In this document: positions 8,119-18,804 of the stretch, piece by piece
How the letters are laid out: each line of letters opens with the position of its first letter
Numbering within the stretch: the first letter of the stretch is position 1
NCBI RefSeq assembly: GCF_016909075.1
Contig: NZ_JAFBFC010000006.1
Coordinates: forward strand, 124,001 to 188,000
From: Priestia iocasae
GTDB lineage: Bacteria; Bacillota; Bacilli; Bacillales; Bacillaceae_H
Direction of reading: 5' to 3'
DNA length: 64,000 bases
Notes under the pieces: generated by a model
Told to the model about the DNA's origin: nothing
Database searches by the model: none
The model's input: only the letters and a program-made list of their open reading frames with translations
Position numbers and translations under genes: made by a program

Positions 8119-8871
8119 GTGCTACATGTACAACACGTGTCAAAGCAATTTGGTGAAAAAATGGTGTTAGAGGATATTAGTTTTCATGTGAAGCCAGGAG
8201 AGATTGTTTCTCTACTGGGTGCAAGTGGCAGTGGAAAGACAACATTATTAAAAATGATACTAGGCTTAATGCCAGTAGACGGTGGGACAATTCATTATCA
8301 GGATAAAGATGTCACACATCTTCCAATGAAAAAACGAGGATTTAACATTGTGTTTCAGGACTATGCGTTGTTTCCGCATTTAAATGCGGTTGATAATATC
8401 ACATATGGATTACGAAATAACCCGGACTTAACGACGGAGGCAGAAGTTGAGGAGTATATCGACTTTCTAGGGTTAACGCCTCATAAGCACAAAAAAATTC
8501 ATGAATTGTCTGGTGGGCAAAAACAACGAGTAGCACTTGCACGAACGTTAGTCATGAAGCCGAATGTACTGTTATTAGATGAACCGCTTAGTGCATTAGA
8601 TGGCGTAATTAAAGAGTCAATTAAGGAGCGAATTCAATCGATTGCTAAAGAGTTTGGTCTTGCAACGATTATTGTCACACATGATCCTGAAGAGGCGTTA
8701 ACGTTATCCGATAAGATTCTATTGATTAATAAAGGAAGAGTAGCTCAGTTTGATACGCCAGAACGCATTATCCAATCACCAGCCTCAACATTTGTAGATG
8801 AGTTTATTGTAAGACAGCTGAATATTAAACGTCGCAATCTTTTCACACTTTTTGGTGGTTCGTATGCGTAA
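8119..8871 (+). CDS. phnT: ABC transporter ATPase, 2-aminoethylphosphonate uptake
   Basis: The 250-residue ATPase has Walker A (GASGSGKTT), signature LSGGQKQR, Walker B (VLLLDEPLSALD) and the H-loop (IIVTHDPEEA). It lacks the C-terminal TOBE region found in longer PhnT proteins, so it is a compact version. Start is GTG 8119, seven bases after AAGGAGG; the ATG at 8117 is out of frame. Its last codons overlap the permease gene, and the operon continues with binding protein, phnW and phnX. The substrate is therefore most likely 2-aminoethylphosphonate. The symbol is by context and family similarity; the ATPase call itself is certain. Confidence 0.88.
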   Translation: MLHVQHVSKQFGEKMVLEDISFHVKPGEIVSLLGASGSGKTTLLKMILGLMPVDGGTIHYQDKDVTHLPMKKRGFNIVFQDYALFPHLNAVDNITYGLRNNPDLTTEAEVEEYIDFLGLTPHKHKKIHELSGGQKQRVALARTLVMKPNVLLLDEPLSALDGVIKESIKERIQSIAKEFGLATIIVTHDPEEALTLSDKILLINKGRVAQFDTPERIIQSPASTFVDEFIVRQLNIKRRNLFTLFGGSYA

Positions 8872-11485
8872 TACGACAGGAACAATGAGAGGAATTACGT
8901 CAGGCATTTGGTTTGTATTTATTTGCTTTTTGTGTGTCCCACTTTTGTTCTTATTTTATCGTTCATTTTCAGTCGATGAAGAACAATTGCTTCGTCATTA
9001 TGAAGATGTGATGACAGATGCAACGTTTCAGCAAGCGTTTCTTAATAGTATAAAGGTTTCATTGGTGTCAGCAGTTATCACGACGGTACTTGCTTTTTGG
9101 ATAGCGTATACCGTACACGCGACGAACCTTACAAAAGGGTTTAAGCGTGTAATTCATATAGGAATTCTACTGCCGATGCTGTTGCCAACCATTACATATG
9201 GTTTTGCGATTATGTACTCATTTGGCAATCAGGGTTTGATGACCAAACTAGTGGGAAGTCAAATCTTTTCGATTTACGGCTTTCCAGGCTTGCTTATTGG
9301 CTATGTAATCTATACATTACCGCCTGCTTTTCTACTCATTTCAAATGGTTTTTTGTATGTAGATAAGAAGGTGGTGATTGTGTCGAACTTAATGGCCGAC
9401 TCTCCGTGGCGAGCGCTTTGGCACACGACGTTACGTCCGTTAGTAGGTGCCATTAGTGGAGCGTTTGTGCTGGCTTTTATTTTGAGTTTTACCGACTTTG
9501 GGATTCCTGCTTCATTAGGTGGGACTTATCCAGTTGTAGCAACACAGCTATATCAAGCGATGTTAGGCGCGATTCCAAGTTTCGCAAATGGGGCAGTTAT
9601 TGCGATTATCATGCTTCTTCCTGCAGTGATGGGGGTTATACTTCTTCGTTATGTAGATCGCTTCCACTTTCATTCAGAAGATTTGACCGACATGGACATG
9701 CTTCCGAATCGAGTGCGTGATGTTTTCGCTGGAGTTGTGGCTACGCTCGTTTGCGGGGGAGTGGTATCGATTTTCTTAGTCATGTTTTTCGTACCGTTTT
9801 TTCAAAGGTTTCCATATGACTTAACGCTAACGGCAGATCATGTGGTACAAGTGCTGCAGTCGAACATGCTACTTTCTGTGTATCAAAACTCTGTCATCAT
9901 TGCCGTACTAACCGCGATTGCGGGGACTCTTTTAGCGTTTACAGCTGCACTTATGCGTGTCCGAACATCTGTAAAAGGAGCCAATGCGTTTGATTGGTTT
10001 GCGATGGTGGCCAATACGGTTCCAGGGATGGTGCTTGGAATTTCCTATCTGCTTTTATTTAATGGCAGCTCGTTAAAAGGAACATTTACCATCATCGTTA
10101 TTAGCATTGTAATTCACTATTTTACAACACCATATTTAATGGCAAAGCAAGCGCTTGAAAAAATCAATCCGTCATGGGAAACGACGGCTGCGTTACTTGG
10201 CGATTCTTGGTGGCAAACCATTCGTCGCCTCTTGTTGCCAAATGTGAAGGACACACTGGTTGGAATGCTTTCTTATTTTTTTATTCATGCCATGGTGACA
10301 ATTAGTGGGATTATCTTTTTAGTGACGCCGGAAACGTCTGTGATGGCAAGTAAAATCAAAGAACTTCAGCATTTTGCTAAATTTAACGATATTTTTGTGT
10401 TGTCTCTCCTCATTTTTGCGACGAATTTATTGGTTAAAATCGGGAGTGGATTTGTTGTTCAGCAATTTCAATATTCAAAAGAAGAGAGGAAACAAAACAT
10501 GAAGAAATGGTGGAAACGATTAGCGGTAACAGCATCTCTAGCAAGTGTGATTGGAATAATTGTTGCATGCAGTAACGGTGCAGGTGATGAGAAGGTTGTG
10601 ATTCAAACGAACGGAGACGAAGAAGCAGTAGATGCGATGGAATCGGCCCTTCAAGAAGCAGGATACGATGATCAATACGTGGTCCAATCGTTAGGAACGT
10701 CTGAATTAGGTGGGAAGCTTTTAGCAGAGGGCGAGAACATTGATGCAGATTTAGTCACCATGAGCTCATACTTTTTAGAAAGTGCACAAGAAGAGCATGA
10801 CATGTTTGCTGATATCTCGTTTGATACGAAGCCATTAGCGGAATATCCTTCTTATTATACTCCGATCTTAGCGAACACAGGAGCAATCTTTGTAAATGAA
10901 GAGGCGTTAAAAGAAAAAGGATTACCAATGCCAACATCGCTGCAAGATTTAACCGATCCAAGGTTTAAAGGAGCAATCTCAATCCCGAATATTATGGACT
11001 CCTCGACAGGCTGGTTACTTGTACAATCCATTATGGAAACATACGGGGAAGAGGAAGGTAAAAACATGTTACAAGCGCTAGTAGAGAATAGCGGTCCGCA
11101 TTTAGAAAGCTCTGGTTCTGGCCCGATTAAGAAAGTACAAGCAGGTGAAACAGTAGCAGGCTTTGGTTTGCGTCATCAGGCAGTCAAAGCAAAAGCAGAA
11201 GGAGCACCGATTGCTTTTGTTGACCCGAACGAAGGAAATTATTCGTTAACAGAGTCAGTAGCCGTCGTGAAAAAGGGAGAAGAGAAAGAAGCGCTAGCAA
11301 CTGAAATGGCAGAAGTACTGATTAAAGATGCACGTGAACAGCTTCTTACTCATTACCCAGTTGCGTTGTATGAAGGTGAGACTGTATCAGCGGAAAATAA
11401 GCCTGCGAATCCGAAAACATACAAAGAGTCTCTAACGGTTGAGTTATTAGAGAAACATCAAACATTGTTCCAATCTGTTCAATAA
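8864..11485 (+). CDS. 2-Aminoethylphosphonate ABC permease fused in frame to its binding lipoprotein
   Basis: One open frame encodes two normally separate proteins. Residues 1 to about 540 (from ATG 8864) form a double permease with two six-helix BPD_transp_1 halves, each with the cytoplasmic EAA-type loop, like PhnU/PhnV or FbpB. After SKEERKQN comes MKKWWKRLAV..IIVACSN, a complete lipoprotein signal with lipobox IVAC, followed by a periplasmic-binding domain of the phosphonate/iron(III) class. No stop separates them. A ribosome site (GAGAGGA) precedes the internal ATG 10499, so the binding protein could also be made separately. An upstream TTG (8852) or GTG (8855) could be used instead of ATG 8864; all overlap phnT. 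It is either a real fusion, a loss of the stop codon or a sequence error. Confidence 0.85.
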   Translation: MRNTTGTMRGITSGIWFVFICFLCVPLLFLFYRSFSVDEEQLLRHYEDVMTDATFQQAFLNSIKVSLVSAVITTVLAFWIAYTVHATNLTKGFKRVIHIGILLPMLLPTITYGFAIMYSFGNQGLMTKLVGSQIFSIYGFPGLLIGYVIYTLPPAFLLISNGFLYVDKKVVIVSNLMADSPWRALWHTTLRPLVGAISGAFVLAFILSFTDFGIPASLGGTYPVVATQLYQAMLGAIPSFANGAVIAIIMLLPAVMGVILLRYVDRFHFHSEDLTDMDMLPNRVRDVFAGVVATLVCGGVVSIFLVMFFVPFFQRFPYDLTLTADHVVQVLQSNMLLSVYQNSVIIAVLTAIAGTLLAFTAALMRVRTSVKGANAFDWFAMVANTVPGMVLGISYLLLFNGSSLKGTFTIIVISIVIHYFTTPYLMAKQALEKINPSWETTAALLGDSWWQTIRRLLLPNVKDTLVGMLSYFFIHAMVTISGIIFLVTPETSVMASKIKELQHFAKFNDIFVLSLLIFATNLLVKIGSGFVVQQFQYSKEERKQNMKKWWKRLAVTASLASVIGIIVACSNGAGDEKVVIQTNGDEEAVDAMESALQEAGYDDQYVVQSLGTSELGGKLLAEGENIDADLVTMSSYFLESAQEEHDMFADISFDTKPLAEYPSYYTPILANTGAIFVNEEALKEKGLPMPTSLQDLTDPRFKGAISIPNIMDSSTGWLLVQSIMETYGEEEGKNMLQALVENSGPHLESSGSGPIKKVQAGETVAGFGLRHQAVKAKAEGAPIAFVDPNEGNYSLTESVAVVKKGEEKEALATEMAEVLIKDAREQLLTHYPVALYEGETVSAENKPANPKTYKESLTVELLEKHQTLFQSVQ
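10499..11485 (+). CDS. phnS: Substrate-binding lipoprotein part (internal start), 2-aminoethylphosphonate
   Basis: This is the second half of the fused frame described at 8864. Translation from ATG 10499 would give a 328-residue lipoprotein with an N-terminal KKWWKRL charge cluster, hydrophobic core, lipobox IVAC and a class-II-like binding domain. GAGAGGA lies eight bases upstream, which is what an independent cistron would have. In relatives this protein binds 2-aminoethylphosphonate outside the membrane and delivers it to the permease. Listed separately because internal initiation is as plausible as the fusion; in both cases Lsp cleavage at Cys would release the mature lipoprotein. Confidence 0.55.
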   Translation: MKKWWKRLAVTASLASVIGIIVACSNGAGDEKVVIQTNGDEEAVDAMESALQEAGYDDQYVVQSLGTSELGGKLLAEGENIDADLVTMSSYFLESAQEEHDMFADISFDTKPLAEYPSYYTPILANTGAIFVNEEALKEKGLPMPTSLQDLTDPRFKGAISIPNIMDSSTGWLLVQSIMETYGEEEGKNMLQALVENSGPHLESSGSGPIKKVQAGETVAGFGLRHQAVKAKAEGAPIAFVDPNEGNYSLTESVAVVKKGEEKEALATEMAEVLIKDAREQLLTHYPVALYEGETVSAENKPANPKTYKESLTVELLEKHQTLFQSVQ

Positions 11486-11501
11486 GAAAGGAGGACACAG
11501 T

Positions 11502-12599
11502 ATGTCATCATATAAATTGTTAACCCCAGGTCCATTAACAACGTCCAGAGCGGTGAAAGAACAAATGTTAGTAGACCGCTGCACATGGGATGATGATTAT
11601 AAAGCTATTACACAGAAGATTCGCCGTCAATTGCTAGGACTTGCTCACGTACCGGAACATGTGTACACGACCGTTTTAATGCAAGGTAGTGGAACGTTTG
11701 TGGTAGAGGCCGTATTAAATACGTGCCTTGGTCCCACTGACAAAGCGTTGATTATTACAAACGGAGCGTATGGAGAGCGTCTAGCACAAATTGCAGCTTA
11801 CAATCAAAAGAACTTTTGTACATATGCATTGCCTTATAATGCAGTTCCTGAAGGAGATGTAGTAGAGGACATATTGAAAGGTGATCAGGCTATTACGCAT
11901 GTGGTGATGGTTCATTGCGAAACAACAACAGGAATGTTAAATCCAGTAGAGATGGTTGCCAACATTGCAAAGCGTCATGGTAAAATCGTCATCATTGATG
12001 CGATGAGTAGCTTTGGTGGTATACCGATGCATGTGGAAGACCTTCAGCTAGACTTTGTGATTAGTAGTGCTAATAAGTGTATTCAAGGTGTGCCAGGCTT
12101 CGGTTTTGTAGTGGCTAAAAAAGAGCAACTGCTTGCTTGTGAAGGCAATGCAACGAGTCTATCACTAGACTTAGTGGCACAGTGGAAAGAGATGGACAAA
12201 GACGGAAAGTGGCGCTACACCTCTCCAACCCATGTGGTCGCGGCATTTTCAAAAGCATTGGACGAGCTAGAAGAAGAAGGAGGCGTACAAGCACGGTATA
12301 CAAGATATCGGACAAACAATGCGACCTTACGAAAAGAGATGGAGAAGCTTGGATTTCACTCATATATTGCAGAAGTAGTGCAATCGCCAATTATCACAAC
12401 CTTTTTGTTTCCATCTTCTACATTCTCATTTAAATCTTTCTATGAATTTATTAAAGCACGAGGCTATGTCATTTATCCCGGGAAGTTAACGAATGTTGAC
12501 ACATTTCGAATTGGTAACATTGGAGACATTCACGAAGAGGATATGATCGAACTTGTTCAAATCATCGCTGATTATCAAGGAGGAAAAATAGATGCGTAA
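11502..12599 (+). CDS. phnW: 2-Aminoethylphosphonate:pyruvate transaminase
   Basis: The 365-residue PLP enzyme converts 2-aminoethylphosphonate and pyruvate to phosphonoacetaldehyde and alanine. Family hallmarks are the N-terminal LLTPGPLTTS, QGSGTFVVEA, DAMSSFGG (PLP-binding Asp) and SSANKCIQG, where Lys192 is the Schiff-base lysine. Length is typical. An AAAGGAGG site precedes ATG 11502. Its end overlaps phnX by eight bases, so the two consecutive pathway enzymes are translationally coupled. It is part of the phosphonate operon starting at 8119. Confidence 0.95.
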   Translation: MSSYKLLTPGPLTTSRAVKEQMLVDRCTWDDDYKAITQKIRRQLLGLAHVPEHVYTTVLMQGSGTFVVEAVLNTCLGPTDKALIITNGAYGERLAQIAAYNQKNFCTYALPYNAVPEGDVVEDILKGDQAITHVVMVHCETTTGMLNPVEMVANIAKRHGKIVIIDAMSSFGGIPMHVEDLQLDFVISSANKCIQGVPGFGFVVAKKEQLLACEGNATSLSLDLVAQWKEMDKDGKWRYTSPTHVVAAFSKALDELEEEGGVQARYTRYRTNNATLRKEMEKLGFHSYIAEVVQSPIITTFLFPSSTFSFKSFYEFIKARGYVIYPGKLTNVDTFRIGNIGDIHEEDMIELVQIIADYQGGKIDA

Positions 12600-13410
12600 C
12601 ATTCAAGGTGTGATTTTTGATTGGGCTGGAACGATGGTTGATTTTGGTTGCTTTGCCCCGGTTCAGGTATTCATTGATATCTTTACAGAGGCAGGAGTGG
12701 TTCCGACGATGGAGGAGGCGCGTGCGCCAATGGGAATGTTAAAGATTGACCATATTCGAGCGATGTTGCAAGGAGAACGATTAGGAGCAAAGTGGCAAGA
12801 AGTACATGGCCGTTCGTTTACCGAAGAAGATGTGAAACAATTGTACGCTGAATTTGAGTCGGCTCTTTTAGCATCGCTAGCGAACTATACGACTCCGATT
12901 CAAGGCGTCGTCGCCACCATTGAAGTGTTACGTAAAAACGGACTAAAGATTGGATCGACAACAGGCTATACAGATAACATGATGGATATTGTGGTCCCAC
13001 ACGCAAAGGAAAAAGGCTATTCGCCAGATTTTATGGTAACAGCTGATGCGACAAACGGATACGGTCGTCCTTATCCATACATGATTTATCGCAACATGGA
13101 GAAGCTATCGATTGCATCATGTGCCCAAGCGGTGAAGGTAGGAGACACCATTTCGGATATAAAAGAAGGACTTCATGCAGGTGTTTGGACAGTTGGGGTA
13201 GTCGTAGGAAGTTCTGAAATGGGCTTAACAGAAGAAGAATACTACGCACTTTCGGATGAGAAGAAACGAGAAGTGAAAGAGCTCGTCACAAATCGCTTCT
13301 TAGAGGCAGGAGCGCATTACGTAATTGAGACGATAAACGAACTGCCTCAATTAATTGACACAATTAATGAAGTGATGGAGCAAGGAGAAACTCCTTATGC
13401 TCGATTATAA
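12592..13410 (+). CDS. phnX: Phosphonoacetaldehyde hydrolase (phosphonatase)
   Basis: The 272-residue HAD-superfamily enzyme cleaves the C-P bond of phosphonoacetaldehyde to acetaldehyde and phosphate. The nucleophile Asp10 is in FDWAGTMVDFGCFAP, where the Ala-for-Asp pattern (DWAGT) is diagnostic of PhnX. The Schiff-base Lys51 is in MGMLKIDHIR, corresponding to Lys53 of the B. cereus enzyme. The GDTISDIKEG motif supplies the metal-binding acids. The start overlaps phnW behind AAGGAGG. It completes the PhnWX route from aminoethylphosphonate to phosphate. Confidence 0.95.
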   Translation: MRNIQGVIFDWAGTMVDFGCFAPVQVFIDIFTEAGVVPTMEEARAPMGMLKIDHIRAMLQGERLGAKWQEVHGRSFTEEDVKQLYAEFESALLASLANYTTPIQGVVATIEVLRKNGLKIGSTTGYTDNMMDIVVPHAKEKGYSPDFMVTADATNGYGRPYPYMIYRNMEKLSIASCAQAVKVGDTISDIKEGLHAGVWTVGVVVGSSEMGLTEEEYYALSDEKKREVKELVTNRFLEAGAHYVIETINELPQLIDTINEVMEQGETPYARL

Positions 13411-14758
13411 TTGGCTCAATCGAGAGGGAGATACGAATCATGGAAAGGGACGGGAAGCCTGGATGCGTACCGTCCCTCCTTTAATCAGTGAAGCAATTGA
13501 AGCTGACAAGCAATCTTTTTTCAAGCAGTCGATGTCGACTCCTTGTCTTTCTTCTATCGTCGATGCAGAAGGTTGTTATCTGATTGATAAGACAGGCAAG
13601 AAGTATTTAGATTTTCATGGAAACAGCTTGCACCAAGTAGGCTATAAAAATCCATATGTAGTTGAGGCGGTCACGCGCCAACTGAATCAGCTTCCGTTTA
13701 TACCACGGCGATTCACAGCAGACATTACGGTTGAAGCCGCTCAAACTTTAATTCAGCAAACAACATCGCATGATTACTGTGTTCTTTTTACGCCATCTGG
13801 TGCAGCGGCAGTAGGAATCGCTTTAAAAATTGCACGTAAAGTCACGGGTCGTCACAAAGTCATTTCAATGTGGGAATCGTTTCACGGTGCAGGATTAGAC
13901 ACGATTTCAATCGGTGGAGAATATGTATTTAAAAAAGAGATGGGCCCGATGATGCCAGGGATGATAAAATCGATTCCTTACAACGCCTATCGGAACCTTT
14001 TTGGACTTACCGAGCCGGAGAAAGTAGCGGAGCAATGCTTAGCCTATCTTGAGTACTGCATAGAGCACGAAGGTGAAATCGGTGCGATTGTTCTTGAACC
14101 CATTCGCGCAACAGACACACACATACCGCCGCGTTCTTATTTTCAACGTCTGAGAGAGTTGTGTGACCGACATGGTATTCTCCTTATTTTCGATGAAATT
14201 CCGACGGCCTTTTTACGAAGTGGCTCGTATTATGTGCATCAACAATTTGGAGTAGAGCCGGATATTCTCGTACTAGGTAAAGGGTTAGGTGGTGCAGTGG
14301 TGCCACAAGCGGCGGTTTTAGTGCAAAGGAAATGGGATCAGGCAGATGATCTTTCTTTAGGTCACTATACACATGAAAAGCCCGCATTAGGCAGTGCAGC
14401 CATTGTAGCAATGACTCATTATTTAGAAGACTATCATGTAAAGGACAATGTCGCTCGTCTATCTCACTTCGTTCAGACCGAACTCCAAGCCATGCAAAAG
14501 CGTCACGAAGCAATTGGAGACATTCGAGTGGCAGGCTTACTTATCACGATTGAGCTTGTACAAGACAGAGTGACGAAAGAAAAGGCAAGCAAGCTAGCTG
14601 AGTATGTTCTATATTATTGCTTAACGAAAGGATTGTCTTTTAAAGTAAGCGCAGGAAACTGTATTACATGGCATCCTCCATTAATTATTACGGAATCACA
14701 GCTAAGTGAAGCTTTGGCATTGTTAGAAGAGGCCTTGACTACTTATCAAGAAGCGTAG
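13397..14758 (+). CDS. pbfA: Class-III PLP enzyme, probable (R)-1-hydroxy-2-aminoethylphosphonate ammonia-lyase
   Basis: The 453-residue protein has the class-III aminotransferase fold with the PLP lysine at K295 (LGKGLGG) and the cofactor Asp in FDEIPTAF. It sits directly after phnX with overlapping ends and an AAGGAG site. Class-III PLP proteins in phnWX operons have been shown in Vibrio to be PbfA, a lyase that turns (R)-1-hydroxy-2-aminoethylphosphonate into phosphonoacetaldehyde and ammonia. That would extend the operon to hydroxylated phosphonates. Assignment is by context and overall resemblance; an aminotransferase acting on another phosphonate is possible. Last gene before the terminator. 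Confidence 0.62.
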   Translation: MLDYNWLNREGDTNHGKGREAWMRTVPPLISEAIEADKQSFFKQSMSTPCLSSIVDAEGCYLIDKTGKKYLDFHGNSLHQVGYKNPYVVEAVTRQLNQLPFIPRRFTADITVEAAQTLIQQTTSHDYCVLFTPSGAAAVGIALKIARKVTGRHKVISMWESFHGAGLDTISIGGEYVFKKEMGPMMPGMIKSIPYNAYRNLFGLTEPEKVAEQCLAYLEYCIEHEGEIGAIVLEPIRATDTHIPPRSYFQRLRELCDRHGILLIFDEIPTAFLRSGSYYVHQQFGVEPDILVLGKGLGGAVVPQAAVLVQRKWDQADDLSLGHYTHEKPALGSAAIVAMTHYLEDYHVKDNVARLSHFVQTELQAMQKRHEAIGDIRVAGLLITIELVQDRVTKEKASKLAEYVLYYCLTKGLSFKVSAGNCITWHPPLIITESQLSEALALLEEALTTYQEA

Positions 14759-14797
14759 TTATAATACGATATATTGTTTGGTTGTACAGTTTTAACG

Positions 14798-14831
14798 AGC
14801 TCCTGTTATGTAAAATGACAGGAGCTTTTTT
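14798..14831 (+). terminator. Intrinsic terminator of the phosphonate operon
   Basis: AGCTCCTGT (14798-14806) pairs with ACAGGAGCT (14818-14826), followed by T6. Confidence 0.9.
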
Positions 14832-14975
14832 GATAAGCAGTTAAAATGTACATAAGAATGAGTGATTCATTCAACTAACATGTGCAACGTTCGTAAAAAG
14901 TAGTAAAATATTAGAGACACATTTGTTAGAACATAAATAGAGACAACCATCCTAAACCATTCAACAGGTGATAAA

Positions 14976-15683
14976 ATGATTCATACGTATTTAGGTGAGA
15001 CCATCCGTTTTGAAATAAAATATAAAAACCGAACGTCGATTGGGATTTCGGTTGATAGCTATGGAGATTTAGAGGTGCTAGTTCCGAAAAAAACGCCGGA
15101 TGAGCAGGTGATTCGGGTGTTAGAAACCAATTGGGACGTGATTCAGCAAAAGGTTAATGAAATGAAGGAAAGGCTGAATGGACCGCAAGAAAAGGTGTAT
15201 GAAAATGAAGAGGAGTTTCTTTATTTAGGAAAGACGTATCCCATTCACATCATTCAAGATGCCGAGGTTGAACAAGACTATGTCGTGTTGAAAGGGAACG
15301 CATTACATGTTTACGCCAGGGAGCTAGATGATGAAAAGCTAAAGCAATCACTCAAACGATTTTATTATCAACAAACAAAGTCGTTAGTCGAAGCGCGCGT
15401 TACTTCCTATCAGCACCACTTTAAAACAAAGCCACGTTCCATACGGATTACCGATAGCCCAACGACGTGGGGAACGTGTGATTCGAACCTTCGATTAACC
15501 TTCAACTGGCGATTAGCCATGGCTCCACAGGACGTGATTGACTATGTGGTCGTTCATGAGATGTGTCACATGGTTCATCTCAATCATGATCGCTCCTTTT
15601 GGCGTCTCGTTGGCAAAATCATGCCAGACTACAAGGAAAAAGAAAGATGGTTGGCGTTATCGAATTGGAAGATGACGGTGTAA
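14976..15683 (+). CDS. YgjP-like (DUF45) metallopeptidase family protein
   Basis: The 235-residue soluble protein carries the zinc-metallopeptidase motif HEMCHMVHLNH with a downstream SFW, characteristic of the YgjP/DUF45 (M48-like, SprT-related) family. The core before it contains the family-typical TTWGTCDSNLRLTFNWRLAMAP. No membrane segment is visible. Substrate is unknown for this family. Start ATG 14976 follows CAGGTGAT. It is monocistronic, between the phosphonate terminator and the convergent katG, with a shared bidirectional hairpin downstream. Confidence 0.88.
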   Translation: MIHTYLGETIRFEIKYKNRTSIGISVDSYGDLEVLVPKKTPDEQVIRVLETNWDVIQQKVNEMKERLNGPQEKVYENEEEFLYLGKTYPIHIIQDAEVEQDYVVLKGNALHVYARELDDEKLKQSLKRFYYQQTKSLVEARVTSYQHHFKTKPRSIRITDSPTTWGTCDSNLRLTFNWRLAMAPQDVIDYVVVHEMCHMVHLNHDRSFWRLVGKIMPDYKEKERWLALSNWKMTV

Positions 15684-15684
15684 C

Positions 15685-15729
15685 AAAAAAGCACGCAACC
15701 CCCATACAGGGAGGTTTGCGTGCTTTTTA
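15685..15729. terminator. Bidirectional intrinsic terminator
   Basis: GCACGCAA (15691-15698) pairs with TTGCGTGC (15716-15723), flanked by A6 and T5; it serves the metallopeptidase gene and katG. Confidence 0.9.
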
Positions 15730-15736
15730 TATCCAT

Positions 15737-17938
<2,202 letters not shown>

Positions 17939-17978
17939 TCATGCTTCTTATTTATAATCAATGTAAAAAATCAATAAA

Positions 17979-18083
17979 TTATAATCATTACTAATTTATA
18001 ATTATAATAAAGTAGTATATAGAAAGAGAAATGGAATTGCAAGTGATAATCATTACTATTTTATAATAATAATAAACTATTAT
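17979..18083. promoter_or_regulatory. Duplicated PerR/Fur-like operator block upstream of katG
   Basis: Two 38-bp copies (17981-18018 and 18046-18083) match at 34 of 38 positions. Each contains a 15-mer one mismatch from the PerR consensus TTATAATnATTATAA (17996-18010 and 18061-18075), plus a second partial box at its left end (TAATCATTACTA). The rest of 17921-18304 shows nothing else recognisable. Confidence 0.65.
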
Positions 18084-18304
18084 GAAAATCTTTTATACAA
18101 AAAATGTGCCATGCGCGATTTCTTTAGACTGGGTGAAATTTGTTCTTCCATTAATGAATATGAAAGATGTCCATAGAGATTACTTTTTTATTCGCTTTGA
18201 TCTCATTCCTTTCCTTTTTGATTTATGATAAATAGGTAGGGAGAATGGATGGTATTTGTGGAGATGAATGAGGATTACTACTGCTTATCGAGGAGGACTG
18301 TTCA

Positions 18305-18718
18305 TTGAATTCAAGCACAGTTCAGGCTTTTTATCGTGTAGTTAATTATGTGTTCGTGTTTCTGGCCCTTGTTGGCTATTGGTTTGTGAGAGAAAGTTTA
18401 ATTGATGATGTAGGTATCGATATGAGAATTAGAAGAGGAATCGATCTTGATTACTCGCTTCCAACCTTTTCGTTGATGGCTGTGCTTTATGTGTCGATGT
18501 TGCATTATTACCGAAGAATCAAAAAGAATGAGCCATTAAATAAAGTCAACTACCTGCTCTACATCATGATTCTTATCGTCTTGTTTCTGTTTTACGGCTA
18601 CATCATATACATCGTGAAGTTTGCAGTGCTAGAAAGCATGATGCTACATATGGGAATGTGTTTGTTGTTTTTGATTTGGAATGTAGTGATGGTTGTATTT
18701 CTTGATTATGCCAAATAA
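18305..18718 (+). CDS. Hypothetical four-helix membrane protein
   Basis: The 137-residue product has four predicted transmembrane helices (FVFLALVGYWFV; FSLMAVLYVSMLHYY; LLYIMILIVLFLFYGYIIYI; MCLLFLIWNVVMVVFL). Short charged loops separate them, and there is no recognisable domain. The start is TTG 18305, eight bases after GAGGAGG. It is a monocistronic unit facing the cupin gene, with a shared hairpin between them. I cannot assign a function. Confidence 0.75.
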   Translation: MNSSTVQAFYRVVNYVFVFLALVGYWFVRESLIDDVGIDMRIRRGIDLDYSLPTFSLMAVLYVSMLHYYRRIKKNEPLNKVNYLLYIMILIVLFLFYGYIIYIVKFAVLESMMLHMGMCLLFLIWNVVMVVFLDYAK

Positions 18719-18742
18719 AAAGGACGATAAGATAAAACAAAG

Positions 18743-18794
18743 AAAAAGCGCCTGTCACCATGTCGGAATAAGAATGGGTGATGGACGCTTTTTA
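18743..18794. terminator. Bidirectional hairpin of the GCCTGTCAC type
   Basis: GCGCCTGTCACC (18748-18759) pairs imperfectly with GGTGATGGACGC (18777-18788), flanked by A5 and T5. It shares the CCTGTCAC arm and a TCGGA loop element with the hairpin at 1201. Confidence 0.75.
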
Positions 18795-18804
18795 TGATTT
18801 ATGA

